In this document: positions 1 through 5,320 of the stretch, piece after piece
Numbering within the stretch: the first letter of the stretch is position 1
Layout of the letters: every line of letters starts with the position of its first letter
Assembly: GCA_004357005.1 (NCBI GenBank)
Contig: SMWH01000104.1
Span: forward strand, 1 to 5,320
Origin: Gammaproteobacteria bacterium
Lineage (GTDB): Bacteria > Pseudomonadota > Gammaproteobacteria > SMWH01
Reading direction: 5' to 3'
Length of the DNA: 5,320 nt
Notes under the pieces: generated by a model
Databases searched by the model: none
Told to the model about the DNA's origin: nothing
What the model saw: the letters and a program-made list of their open reading frames with translations, nothing else
Made by a program: the position numbers and the translations under genes

Positions 1-114
1 ATATGATAAGTCAATCCGCATAGTCTGACAGCACCTTACTATTCAATTAGGTGCAGTTCCAACACTAGGGATAGATTTCCGCCTCACAGCTTCAGCCACA
101 CCGAAATATATCCT

Positions 115-131
115 CCTTCGGCGTCCGAAGG
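115..131 (-). terminator. Small perfect hairpin downstream of the protease gene, candidate terminator
   Basis: CCTTCGG (115-121) and CCGAAGG (125-131) form a perfect 7-bp stem with a 3-nt loop, about 70 nt past the protease stop. On the minus strand the stem is followed by AGGATATATTT rather than a clean U-run, so factor-independent termination would be weak. The surrounding 1-202 region is otherwise without a supportable gene. Confidence 0.3.
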
Positions 132-202
132 CCCTCTGCCGACTCGGTGAATCCCCTAAAAAAACAAGTAAATACCCGCGGTTCCACATTAATTTCGCAG
201 GT

Positions 203-760
203 TTACCAACGCAGCACAAGTTCGCCGTCGCGCACCTCGTATCCGTCCAAACGCCGGAGAAAACTCAGACCCAGGAGCGATATGGCCGAGGGCGACTCCG
301 CTACGGTGGCGTGGACGTCGCTGAGCGCGATCGGGCCGATCTTAACGTCGTCGAGGATCACCGGCGCACCCCGCAGAATCCCGTTGGGAGTCTGAAACAC
401 CTGGCTGTAGTCGTCGTCGTAGAGATCAAATCCCAGGAGTTCCGCGTCGTCCGGCGTCAACATTACGATGCTGGCGCCGGTATCGACCAAGAAACGTATC
501 TCATGGCCGTTCACGTCGACGTCGGCAATGAAATGGCCACTCGGTCCCGGGCGGATCACCACTTCTTCGCCGTAGGCCACCACCTGCTCGACGTCCGGTA
601 CTGAGGGAGGGCCTTGCGCCTGAGAGGAGATTGGAACCGATTCCGTTTGGCGGGCGATCTCGACAGCTGCCAGGGTGAGCTTCTTGCCCAGATCCAGCGA
701 CCACACCACCGCCACACCGACCGCCACCATGACCACGACCATGTAGAAGACCCGGAACAT
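203..760 (-). CDS. Membrane-anchored retropepsin-like aspartic protease (clan AA, TIGR02281-like)
   Basis: This encodes a 185-residue predicted aspartic peptidase. Seen: a hydrophobic N-terminal segment (about residues 4-20) that should anchor it in the inner membrane, a Pro/Ser/Gln-rich linker (about 35-60), then a single retropepsin-like domain (about 65-185). The catalytic motif is D93-T94-G95-A96-S97, preceded by FLV, and the family's C-terminal LLGLSFL motif is at 162-168. Known: retropepsin-like enzymes have one catalytic Asp per chain and act as dimers, and the DTGA plus LLGxSFL pair is typical of the proteobacterial clan AA family. The domain probably faces the periplasm, inferred from the short N-terminal tail. 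The start at 760 is supported by a GGGAGG ribosome binding site 7 nt upstream. It is transcribed divergently from the ABC operon, with no obvious functional link. Natural substrates of this family are not something I can name. Intact, with no missing key residue. Confidence 0.9.
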   Translation of the reverse strand: MFRVFYMVVVMVAVGVAVVWSLDLGKKLTLAAVEIARQTESVPISSQAQGPPSVPDVEQVVAYGEEVVIRPGPSGHFIADVDVNGHEIRFLVDTGASIVMLTPDDAELLGFDLYDDDYSQVFQTPNGILRGAPVILDDVKIGPIALSDVHATVAESPSAISLLGLSFLRRLDGYEVRDGELVLRW

Positions 761-823
761 TCACCGGCCTCCCAAGGACTGGCACGACAATTCAGGGCTC
801 GCGAAGTAGCTGGTTACGGACAT
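761..823 (-). CDS. Possible 20-codon leader ORF directly upstream of the protease
   Basis: A minus-strand ATG at 823 opens a 20-codon frame (MSVTSYFASPELSCQSLGGR) whose TGA at 763-761 directly abuts the protease ATG at 760. A GGGGAAG sequence (831-837) lies 7 nt upstream of this ATG, which is plausible Shine-Dalgarno spacing. If translated, ribosomes would finish exactly at the protease start, so it could couple or tune protease translation. I recognise no homologous peptide, and an ORF this short can occur by chance. The same frame continues upstream to a TTG at 943, but that longer version has no convincing start and an arginine-rich, non-coding look. Confidence 0.25.
   Translation of the reverse strand: MSVTSYFASPELSCQSLGGR
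768..773 (-). promoter_or_regulatory. Ribosome binding site of the aspartic protease gene
   Basis: On the minus strand GGGAGG lies 7 nt before the ATG at 760. It is a near-perfect Shine-Dalgarno match at good spacing and fixes the protease start. It also lies inside the last codons of the possible leader ORF 761-823. Confidence 0.75.
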
Positions 824-894
824 AAACAGTCTTCCCCTAGTGTCCCGACCCGGCTTCCCAGTTCTTCGGCGCTGGCGCGACCGGGCGCTTGCAT

Positions 895-924
895 AGGATA
901 ATGCCATATACTGGGTTACTTCAA
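895..924 (-). promoter_or_regulatory. Candidate sigma-70-like promoter for the leftward protease gene
   Basis: On the minus strand TTGAAG (924-919) and TATCCT (900-895) are separated by 18 bp. Each hexamer matches the TTGACA/TATAAT consensus at 4 of 6 positions. Transcription would start near 888, about 130 nt before the protease ATG, and would include the possible leader ORF. A short inverted repeat, GCAT-N6-ATGC (891-904), spans the -10 element. This is by-eye matching only; the element is weak. Confidence 0.25.
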
Positions 925-998
925 GACGGCTGGGGCGTGGCAAATTCGTGCCCGGCCTTTGCTGCCATCACCGAAATCTCCGGCGCGCCGACCGCACC

Positions 999-1026
999 GG
1001 GCCCCAATTCCACGGTGGAGCGGCCC
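999..1026. repeat. Nested inverted repeat in the divergent intergenic region
   Basis: TCCAC-G-GTGGA (1009-1019) is an 11-bp pseudo-palindrome, enclosed by GGGCC (999-1003) and GGCCC (1022-1026). It lies just upstream of the candidate rightward promoter at 1033-1061, a position that would suit a regulator of the sugar operon. No regulator gene is present in the window, and short GC-rich palindromes are common in this kind of genome, so operator function is speculative. Confidence 0.25.
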
Positions 1027-1032
1027 ATTCGC

Positions 1033-1061
1033 TTGTCTTCGCGATCAGCACTCTATAGCAT
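1033..1061 (+). promoter_or_regulatory. Candidate sigma-70-like promoter of the ABC operon
   Basis: TTGTCT (1033-1038) and TAGCAT (1056-1061) are 17 bp apart, and each matches consensus at 4 of 6 positions. Transcription would begin near 1068, giving a leader of about 90 nt before the binding-protein start. An operon promoter must lie between the divergent protease and 1160, because all four operon genes are tightly packed downstream, but this particular pair is only the best candidate by eye. Confidence 0.3.
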
Positions 1062-1144
1062 TTTGGTCACGAACGAGGCTGCTGCGTGGCTAGGCTGGGG
1101 CGTGTTTGCCTGGTCGTTTTGTAGTGAGCCAAGAATGATCTGAT

Positions 1145-1151
1145 GGGAGGA
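1145..1151 (+). promoter_or_regulatory. Ribosome binding site of the substrate-binding protein gene
   Basis: GGGAGGA lies 8 nt before the ATG at 1160. It is the strongest Shine-Dalgarno sequence in the operon, which fits the high expression usual for a periplasmic binding protein relative to its permeases. Confidence 0.8.
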
Positions 1152-1159
1152 CCAAGAGC

Positions 1160-2647
1160 ATGAAGATCGTCACAAAATCCGTGTTGACGGCGCTTTTTGG
1201 CGCGGTCGCCCTGACTGGCGCGACCGCCGTCGCTCAGGCGCAGAAGATGTACGAAGGCATCGAAATCAACCTCTTGACCCGGCCCGGGCCGGTGATCGCG
1301 GGCCGCCTCGAGGAGCGCGGCAAGGAATTCGAGGCCATGACCGGCGCAAAGATCAACGTTGCAAGCGTTCCCTTCGCCGATCTGTTCCAGAAATTGCTCA
1401 CCGACTGGGCGACGGGCACCAATTCGATCGATGTGGGCGTGTTTGCGTCCGGCTGGGCGGTCGAACTGGCAGACGGCGATCTCTTGGCCGATCTGTCCGA
1501 CTTCGTCGCCAACGATCCGGACCTGGACCTCGACGACATCGCGCCCTACTTCCGGGAGTTCAACCAGAAGATCAATGGCAAGACTCTACTGATTACCATC
1601 GATGGCGATTTCCAGATGCTCTATTACCGCACCGACGTTCTCGATGAGCTCGGACTGAAGCCCCCCAAGACCTGGGACGAGTATCTCGAGGTGGCCGCCG
1701 CGGCCCACGGCAAGGACATGAACGGCGACGGCGTCAAGGACTTTGGGTCCTGCATGTTCAAGAAGCGCAACGCCCAGAGCTTCTACGCGATCATGTCGAT
1801 CGCGGCCCCCTTCGTTCAGACCCAGGGCACCAGCCAGGGCATATTCTTCAACATCGAAACCATGAAACCCATGGTCAACAACGAAGCCTGGGCGGCCGCC
1901 TTGGCCTTCTTCAAGGAATCGGGCAAGTACGGTCCGCCGGAAGAGCTGAACCACGACATCGGCGACACCCGTGCGCTGGTCACCTCCGGCCGCTGCGCGC
2001 TGATGCTTGACTGGGGCGACATTGGGCCGCTTTCGATCGATGAAACCACATCGAAGATCAAGGACTTGGTGGGTGCCAGCATCTTGCCCGGCTCGACCAA
2101 GGTTCTGGATTGGGAGAGCGGGAAACTGGTTCCGTGCGACGCCAAGCGTTGCCCCCATGCCATCGACGGGGTGAACCATGCGCCCTTTGCGGCCTTTGGT
2201 GGCTGGTCCGGCGCGATCAACGCCAAAGCCGACCCCAAGGTCATCGAGGCGGCTTACAAGTTCCTGTCCTACATGAGTCAGGCAGCCCAATCGAATTACG
2301 ACGTGACCCAGGGTTGGACGGGCTACAACCCCTACCGGATCTCGCAGTTCGAGACTATCGAGCCGTGGGTGGAAGCCGGATTCAGTCGCGAATCGGCAGA
2401 AAACTATCTTGGCGCCATCGGCGATAGCCTGAACAGTCCGAATATGGCGTCCGACATGCGGATTCCTGGGACCCAGCGCTATCAGGGCATCATTCTCGAC
2501 CGCGAATTGGCTCGCTTCCTGGCCGGCGAAGTCACCGCCGAACAGGCATTGGAGAATATCGAGGCGGGTTGGGAGGAAATAACCGAAGAGTTCGGCCGCG
2601 ACGGGCAACTCAGTATGTACAAATCCTCTCTCGGCATCACGAACTGA
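1160..2647 (+). CDS. Periplasmic substrate-binding protein of a CUT1-type sugar ABC importer
   Basis: A 495-residue extracellular solute-binding protein (family 1, SBP_bac_1/8 type), somewhat longer than the usual 400-450. A Sec signal peptide is visible: Lys near the N terminus, hydrophobic core at about 7-24, and an AQA cleavage motif after A27. There is no lipobox, so the mature protein should be soluble in the periplasm. Family features follow: an N-lobe segment around PGPVIAGRLEERGKEFEAMTG, a YYRTDVLDELGLKPPKTWDEY segment at about 155-175, SGRCALMLDWGD near 276-287, and FGGWSGAIN in the C-lobe. Odd features are a DxNxDGxxD loop (D186-D194) resembling a calcium-binding EF-hand loop, and cysteines C198, C279, C326 and C331. 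It leads an operon with two permeases and an ATPase, so it should capture the solute and deliver it to them. A carbohydrate or polyol is likely from family membership; the exact ligand cannot be told. Confidence 0.93.
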   Translation: MKIVTKSVLTALFGAVALTGATAVAQAQKMYEGIEINLLTRPGPVIAGRLEERGKEFEAMTGAKINVASVPFADLFQKLLTDWATGTNSIDVGVFASGWAVELADGDLLADLSDFVANDPDLDLDDIAPYFREFNQKINGKTLLITIDGDFQMLYYRTDVLDELGLKPPKTWDEYLEVAAAAHGKDMNGDGVKDFGSCMFKKRNAQSFYAIMSIAAPFVQTQGTSQGIFFNIETMKPMVNNEAWAAALAFFKESGKYGPPEELNHDIGDTRALVTSGRCALMLDWGDIGPLSIDETTSKIKDLVGASILPGSTKVLDWESGKLVPCDAKRCPHAIDGVNHAPFAAFGGWSGAINAKADPKVIEAAYKFLSYMSQAAQSNYDVTQGWTGYNPYRISQFETIEPWVEAGFSRESAENYLGAIGDSLNSPNMASDMRIPGTQRYQGIILDRELARFLAGEVTAEQALENIEAGWEEITEEFGRDGQLSMYKSSLGITN

Positions 2648-2665
2648 CCAAAGACTGTCGGTTTC

Positions 2666-3805
2666 GTGACCAACACCACCGACGGCATCGGCGCTCGACG
2701 ATCGATGCCGTCGGTCTTCTCGGAATGGCTCGACCGCCAGTCCCGGCATCTCTTCATCATGCCGGCCGTGATCATGATTCTGGTGTTCTCGATCTTTCCG
2801 CTGATTGCCTCCGCAATTCTGGCGCTGTCCCGGGTGCGGCTGCGGGCCGGCGGCTACAAAGTCACTTTCGTGGGCTTTGCCAATTTCAAGAAGCAGATCT
2901 TCGGCTCCGAGCAGTTCCACTTTTTGGGCACTTTCGGGTCGATCAGCCTTCTCGCTTGGGCGTTCACGATCGCCGTTGGCGCGCTCCTCATCTGGTGGCT
3001 GCTGCGCTATCTGCGTGGCCCGGTGTGGTGGCTCGGCTTGATCGGCCGACTGATTGCGGCCGCGGTTCTGTTCGGCATTGCGTTCATGTTCGCGGCGACG
3101 CTGCTGAGCGGGACCCAGATCGGTACCCTTGGCGTGACGCTGTTTTATGTTTTCGTTGGCTGCACGGTGCAGTTTGCCATCGGCCTGGGGCTCGCGGTGG
3201 TCTGTGCCCAACCGATCCGCGGGCGGACTTTCTTCCGGGTGGTCTTTTTCCTTCCGCTGATGATCACGCCCATCGGGATCGGCTACGCCTTCCGCATGCT
3301 GGCGGACACCACCAAAGGCCCCTTCGCGCCGCTGTGGCAGATGGTGGGACTTGGCGATTACGCCTGGGTGACCAGTCCCTGGGCCGCCAGATTTTTCATC
3401 ATCGTCGCCGACTCCTGGCAGTGGATCCCATTCATTTTCGTGGTTCTGCTGGCAGCGCTGGAAAACGTGCCCCGCGACATGGTGGAAGCCGGCCATGTTG
3501 ATGGGGCCAGCCATTCGCAGATCTTTCGGGAAATCACCTGGCCGCAGATCGCCCCGGTGGCCGCGACCGTCATCCTGATCCGGGTCATCGAGGCGTTCAA
3601 GCTGGTCGATCTGCCAAACATCATGACCGCTGGCGGACCGGGGATCGCAACGGAATCCATGACGCTTCACGCCTTCTTCGCCTGGCGGGCGCCGGATCTG
3701 GGCCAATCGGCGGCGATCTCCTATCTGCTTTTGTTCGTCACGGTGGTGCTCTGCGTGTCGTTCTTCAATCTGGTCATCCTCAAACACCGGTCGGCTCAGG
3801 GCTAG
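2666..3805 (+). CDS. ABC sugar importer permease 1 (MalF/UgpA-like, with extra helix pair)
   Basis: This is a 379-residue inner-membrane permease subunit. The EAA loop that docks the ATPase is at 274-294 (EAGHVDGAS, then F287-R-E-I-T-W-P), and the family's GGPG motif is at 323-326. Predicted helices are at about 30-52, 92-113, 122-146, 153-180, 188-210, 243-265, 296-313 and 350-373: eight, where the usual core has six. The extra pair (92-146) sits between the FVGFANFKK segment and normal helix 2. It restores parity, and its short Arg-containing turn (114-117) should be cytoplasmic. The start is uncertain. GTG 2666 lies 18 nt after the binding-protein stop, while ATG 2705 (in frame, residue 14) gives a more typical N terminus but is buried in a 13-bp inverted repeat. 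Neither has a recognisable Shine-Dalgarno sequence, so translational coupling is possible. It should pair with the second permease. Confidence 0.92.
   Translation: MTNTTDGIGARRSMPSVFSEWLDRQSRHLFIMPAVIMILVFSIFPLIASAILALSRVRLRAGGYKVTFVGFANFKKQIFGSEQFHFLGTFGSISLLAWAFTIAVGALLIWWLLRYLRGPVWWLGLIGRLIAAAVLFGIAFMFAATLLSGTQIGTLGVTLFYVFVGCTVQFAIGLGLAVVCAQPIRGRTFFRVVFFLPLMITPIGIGYAFRMLADTTKGPFAPLWQMVGLGDYAWVTSPWAARFFIIVADSWQWIPFIFVVLLAALENVPRDMVEAGHVDGASHSQIFREITWPQIAPVAATVILIRVIEAFKLVDLPNIMTAGGPGIATESMTLHAFFAWRAPDLGQSAAISYLLLFVTVVLCVSFFNLVILKHRSAQG
2678..2715 (+). promoter_or_regulatory. Intercistronic 13-bp hairpin between binding protein and first permease
   Basis: ACCGACGGCATCG (2678-2690) and its exact reverse complement CGATGCCGTCGGT (2703-2715) flank a 12-nt loop. 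In RNA this forms a strong GC-rich stem starting 30 nt after the binding-protein stop. No U-run follows, so it is unlikely to be an efficient intrinsic terminator. Known parallel: stem-loops after the binding-protein gene in operons such as malEFG stabilise the upstream message and keep binding-protein levels above permease levels. Unusually, the 3' arm contains ATG 2705, one of two possible starts of the permease, so the structure may also control its translation. Confidence 0.7.
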
Positions 3806-3810
3806 AAGGA
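3806..3810 (+). promoter_or_regulatory. Closely spaced ribosome binding site of permease 2
   Basis: AAGGA lies immediately after the permease 1 stop codon (TAG 3803-3805) and only 2 nt before the ATG at 3813, closer than the usual 5-9 nt. The 7-nt gap between the genes suggests that ribosomes finishing permease 1 reinitiate here. No better in-frame start is nearby; the next Met (residue 24) would remove the region just before helix 1. Confidence 0.45.
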
Positions 3811-3812
3811 CC

Positions 3813-4877
3813 ATGCAAAGCACTCCACTGCCGAAGAACACCGTCTTGGGGCGATTTTTTGAACCCCCTGGCATCGGCAAAATGTCGCCCGGCGGCAAGG
3901 TGATCGTCTATGGCGTGTTGTTTTCCTGGTCCGCCTTCGTCCTGTTTCCGCTGTACTGGGTGGTCGTCACGTCCTTGAAGCTTCCCATCGATGTGAATGC
4001 CGGGCCGGTCTATCTCCCCTGGGTCGACTTCACGCCGAATCTCCATGCCTGGCGCGAACTTCTGGTCACGGGCCTGGGCAAGACCATGAAGCCCTACTTC
4101 AACTCGATCGTGATTGCGCTCCTGTCCACATCACTCTGTGCGCTGATCGGCAGCATGGCCGCCTATGCCCTAGTCCGGATCGAGTACAAACCCAAGTTCG
4201 GCACGATTCTCCTGTTCGTGCTGGCCATGGTCGCCATGGCGGTGGCCGTCGGTGTGGCGGGGGTCGACTGGCGTCTCGCGGCGGCGGTCGCAGGCGCGAT
4301 TTTCGTCCTGCTGGCACGTACCCTGGGGCGGCGCTTCAAGCGTTCCGTGGCCAATGGGGACATCCTGTTCTGGATGATCTCCCAGCGCATACTGCCCCCG
4401 GTCGTCACCATCATCCCAGTCTACATGATGTTTCAGAACCTCAGGATGCTGGACACCCATGCCGCGTTGATCCTCAGCTACACGGTGGTCAATTTGCCGA
4501 TCGTCATCTGGCTGATGTACGACTTCTTCGCAGCCGTTCCAATCGAACTGGAGGAAAGCGCGCAGCTCGATGGCGCGTCGCGCCTTACAATATTCTTTGA
4601 GATCGTGCTGCCCCTGGCCCGGGCCGGCCTCGCCGCAACCACGTTGCTCGTGCTGATCTTGGCGTGGAACGAGTATGTGCTGGCGCTCTTCCTGTCGACC
4701 TCCAAGGCCCAGACCATGCCAATCCTGGTTGCGGCCATGAACGCCGGCGAAAAGGGCGTCCTTTGGTGGACCATGTGCGTGGTGATCATCATCATGATCA
4801 TCCCGGTCATTCTGATGGCGCTGGTGTTGCAGCGCTTTATCGCCAAGGGCGTTCTGACGGGGGCAGTAAAAGGGTGA
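3813..4877 (+). CDS. ABC sugar importer permease 2 (MalG/UgpE-like, with extra helix pair)
   Basis: A 354-residue inner-membrane permease, longer than the roughly 270-300 residues usual for this subunit. The EAA loop is at 245-267 (ELEESAQLDGAS, then F261-F-E-I-V-L-P), and the ILPPVVTIIPVYMMF segment at 193-207 is typical of MalG-like helix 3. Predicted helices are at about 29-53, 97-120, 129-150, 154-170, 184-207, 216-240, 270-293 and 318-340. The third and fourth, with a basic cytoplasmic tail (RRFKRS, 173-178), form an insert of roughly 50 residues in the loop between normal helices 2 and 3. The insert is rich in Ala, Val, Met and Gly, and the frame stays open through it, so it is not a frameshift artefact. 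The gene starts 7 nt after permease 1, and its TGA overlaps a possible GTG start of the ATPase gene. Its role is to form the transport channel with permease 1; the insert's role is unknown. Confidence 0.92.
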   Translation: MQSTPLPKNTVLGRFFEPPGIGKMSPGGKVIVYGVLFSWSAFVLFPLYWVVVTSLKLPIDVNAGPVYLPWVDFTPNLHAWRELLVTGLGKTMKPYFNSIVIALLSTSLCALIGSMAAYALVRIEYKPKFGTILLFVLAMVAMAVAVGVAGVDWRLAAAVAGAIFVLLARTLGRRFKRSVANGDILFWMISQRILPPVVTIIPVYMMFQNLRMLDTHAALILSYTVVNLPIVIWLMYDFFAAVPIELEESAQLDGASRLTIFFEIVLPLARAGLAATTLLVLILAWNEYVLALFLSTSKAQTMPILVAAMNAGEKGVLWWTMCVVIIIMIIPVILMALVLQRFIAKGVLTGAVKG

Positions 4878-4896
4878 GCCAGACCACCGCCGATTC

Positions 4897-4901
4897 GGGG
4901 A
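4897..4901 (+). promoter_or_regulatory. Ribosome binding site favouring the ATG 4910 start of the ATPase
   Basis: GGGGA lies 8 nt before ATG 4910. The alternative start, GTG 4874, forms a GTGA overlap with the permease 2 stop but has only a G-run (4860-4864) 9 nt upstream. The ATG start also gives an N terminus of usual length for the family, so I prefer it, without excluding coupled initiation at 4874. Confidence 0.45.
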
Positions 4902-4909
4902 CGCAATCC

Positions 4910-5320
4910 ATGTCGAACGCCCAAAAGCTTAGGATCAAGGGCCTCAACAAGTGGTTCGGCACCAACCATGTGGTCAAGGACTTCGACATCGAGATCGCGC
5001 CCGGCGAGTTTCTGGTCCTGCTGGGCCCATCGGGTTGCGGTAAAACCACCGTCCTGCGGATTGTCGCCGGGCTTGAAGAGCCCGATTCCGGTCAGGTGCT
5101 CCTGGGCGATACCGACATTTCCAAGATGCTGCCGAAATACCGCGACGTGGCCATGGTGTTTCAGTCCTACGCGCTCTACCCGCACAAAACGGTGGCCGAG
5201 AATATCGGGTTCCCATTGAAGGTGCGCGGCGTGCCACCCCAAGACCGGGCTCGGGCCGTGCGTGACGCCGCCTCTCAAGTTCACATGGACGACCTGCTGG
5301 AGCGCTACCCCCGCCAACTC
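4910..5320 (+). CDS. ABC importer ATPase, MalK/UgpC type (partial, runs off the right edge)
   Basis: The first 137 residues of a nucleotide-binding protein; the frame is open to the last base. Numbered from ATG 4910: probable A-loop aromatic F16 (in NKWFG), Walker A GPSGCGKT at 39-46, Q-loop glutamine Q85 within MVFQSYALYPH, and the following TVAENIGFPLK, all very close to MalK/UgpC. The window ends at RYPRQL, where the family continues into SGGQ, so the signature motif, Walker B, H-loop and any C-terminal regulatory domain lie outside. As a dimer it would hydrolyse ATP at the cytoplasmic face of the two permeases through their EAA loops. Whether it is a shared ATPase or specific to this importer cannot be judged, though its place in the operon argues for specific. 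An in-frame GTG at 4874 would add 12 residues and overlap the permease 2 stop by 4 nt. Confidence 0.93.
   Translation, partial: MSNAQKLRIKGLNKWFGTNHVVKDFDIEIAPGEFLVLLGPSGCGKTTVLRIVAGLEEPDSGQVLLGDTDISKMLPKYRDVAMVFQSYALYPHKTVAENIGFPLKVRGVPPQDRARAVRDAASQVHMDDLLERYPRQL

Noticed and set aside
31..54. Inverted repeat GCACCT/AGGTGC with a 12-nt loop, considered as part of a tRNA or a terminator
   Set aside because: No cloverleaf can be completed around it and no T-run follows. A 6-bp stem can occur by chance.
158..164. A7 run (T7 on the minus strand) as the tail of a protease terminator
   Set aside because: No stable stem directly precedes the T-run on the minus strand; the only nearby pairing is the short CCGCGG palindrome about 15 nt away.
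311..901. Plus-strand frames opposite the protease gene (311-604 and 614-901)
   Set aside because: The first lies wholly antisense to the protease gene and the second is antisense over most of its length before running into the intergenic region. Both have His/Arg/Asp-rich shadow composition.
761..943. A 60-codon minus-strand frame starting at TTG 943
   Set aside because: The upstream half is Arg-rich and unsupported. Only the last 20 codons, from ATG 823, have a plausible ribosome binding site and are reported separately.
889..1143. An 84-codon plus-strand frame ending just before the binding-protein RBS
   Set aside because: It starts with TTG without a ribosome binding site, has unremarkable composition, and covers the region that must hold the promoters.
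1586..3898. A 770-codon open frame on the minus strand opposite the binding protein and permease 1
   Set aside because: It is antisense to two genes with clear family motifs. Its product is rich in Arg, His, Asp, Glu and Gly with no domain, as expected for the reverse strand of GC-rich codons.
4478..5317. A 279-codon minus-strand frame opposite permease 2 and the ATPase
   Set aside because: It is a shadow of two well-supported genes, with no recognisable domain or ribosome binding site.
1..5320. CRISPR arrays, insertion sequences, phage genes, toxin-antitoxin or defence genes
   Set aside because: I saw no spaced direct repeats, transposase motifs or related domains. The window is taken up by a protease gene and one ABC operon.

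Overview
The window is chromosomal-looking, GC-rich DNA, most likely from an alphaproteobacterium. The evidence is the GC-biased third codon positions, a membrane-anchored retropepsin-like aspartic protease of the kind common in that class, and a CUT1-type sugar ABC operon with GTG and ATG starts and short or overlapping junctions. This placement is an inference from gene content; there is no rRNA or other direct marker.

Layout: bases 1-202 are comparatively AT-rich and hold no gene I can support, only small inverted repeats downstream of the leftward gene. Bases 203-760 (minus strand) encode a 185-residue single-pass aspartic protease with a DTGAS active site. Bases 761-1159 separate two divergent units and must hold the promoters for both. 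They contain candidate sigma-70-like promoters, an inverted repeat and a possible 20-codon leader ORF whose stop codon abuts the protease start.

From 1160 to the right edge runs a rightward operon for one ABC importer: a periplasmic substrate-binding protein (1160-2647), two inner-membrane permeases (2666-3805 and 3813-4877) and a MalK/UgpC-type ATPase that leaves the window just before its LSGGQ signature (4910 to the edge). The binding protein would deliver a solute, probably a carbohydrate or polyol, to the permease heterodimer, and the ATPase would dock on the two EAA loops. The substrate cannot be read from the sequence.

The operon is conventional in gene order, but three details stand out. 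A perfect 13-bp inverted repeat lies at the binding-protein/permease junction and covers one of the two possible permease start codons. Each permease carries an extra predicted two-helix hairpin, at a different position in the usual six-helix core. The binding protein contains a DxNxDGxxD loop like a calcium-binding EF-hand. I see no CRISPR array, mobile element, phage gene, tRNA or rRNA, and no clear sign of a wholly new system.
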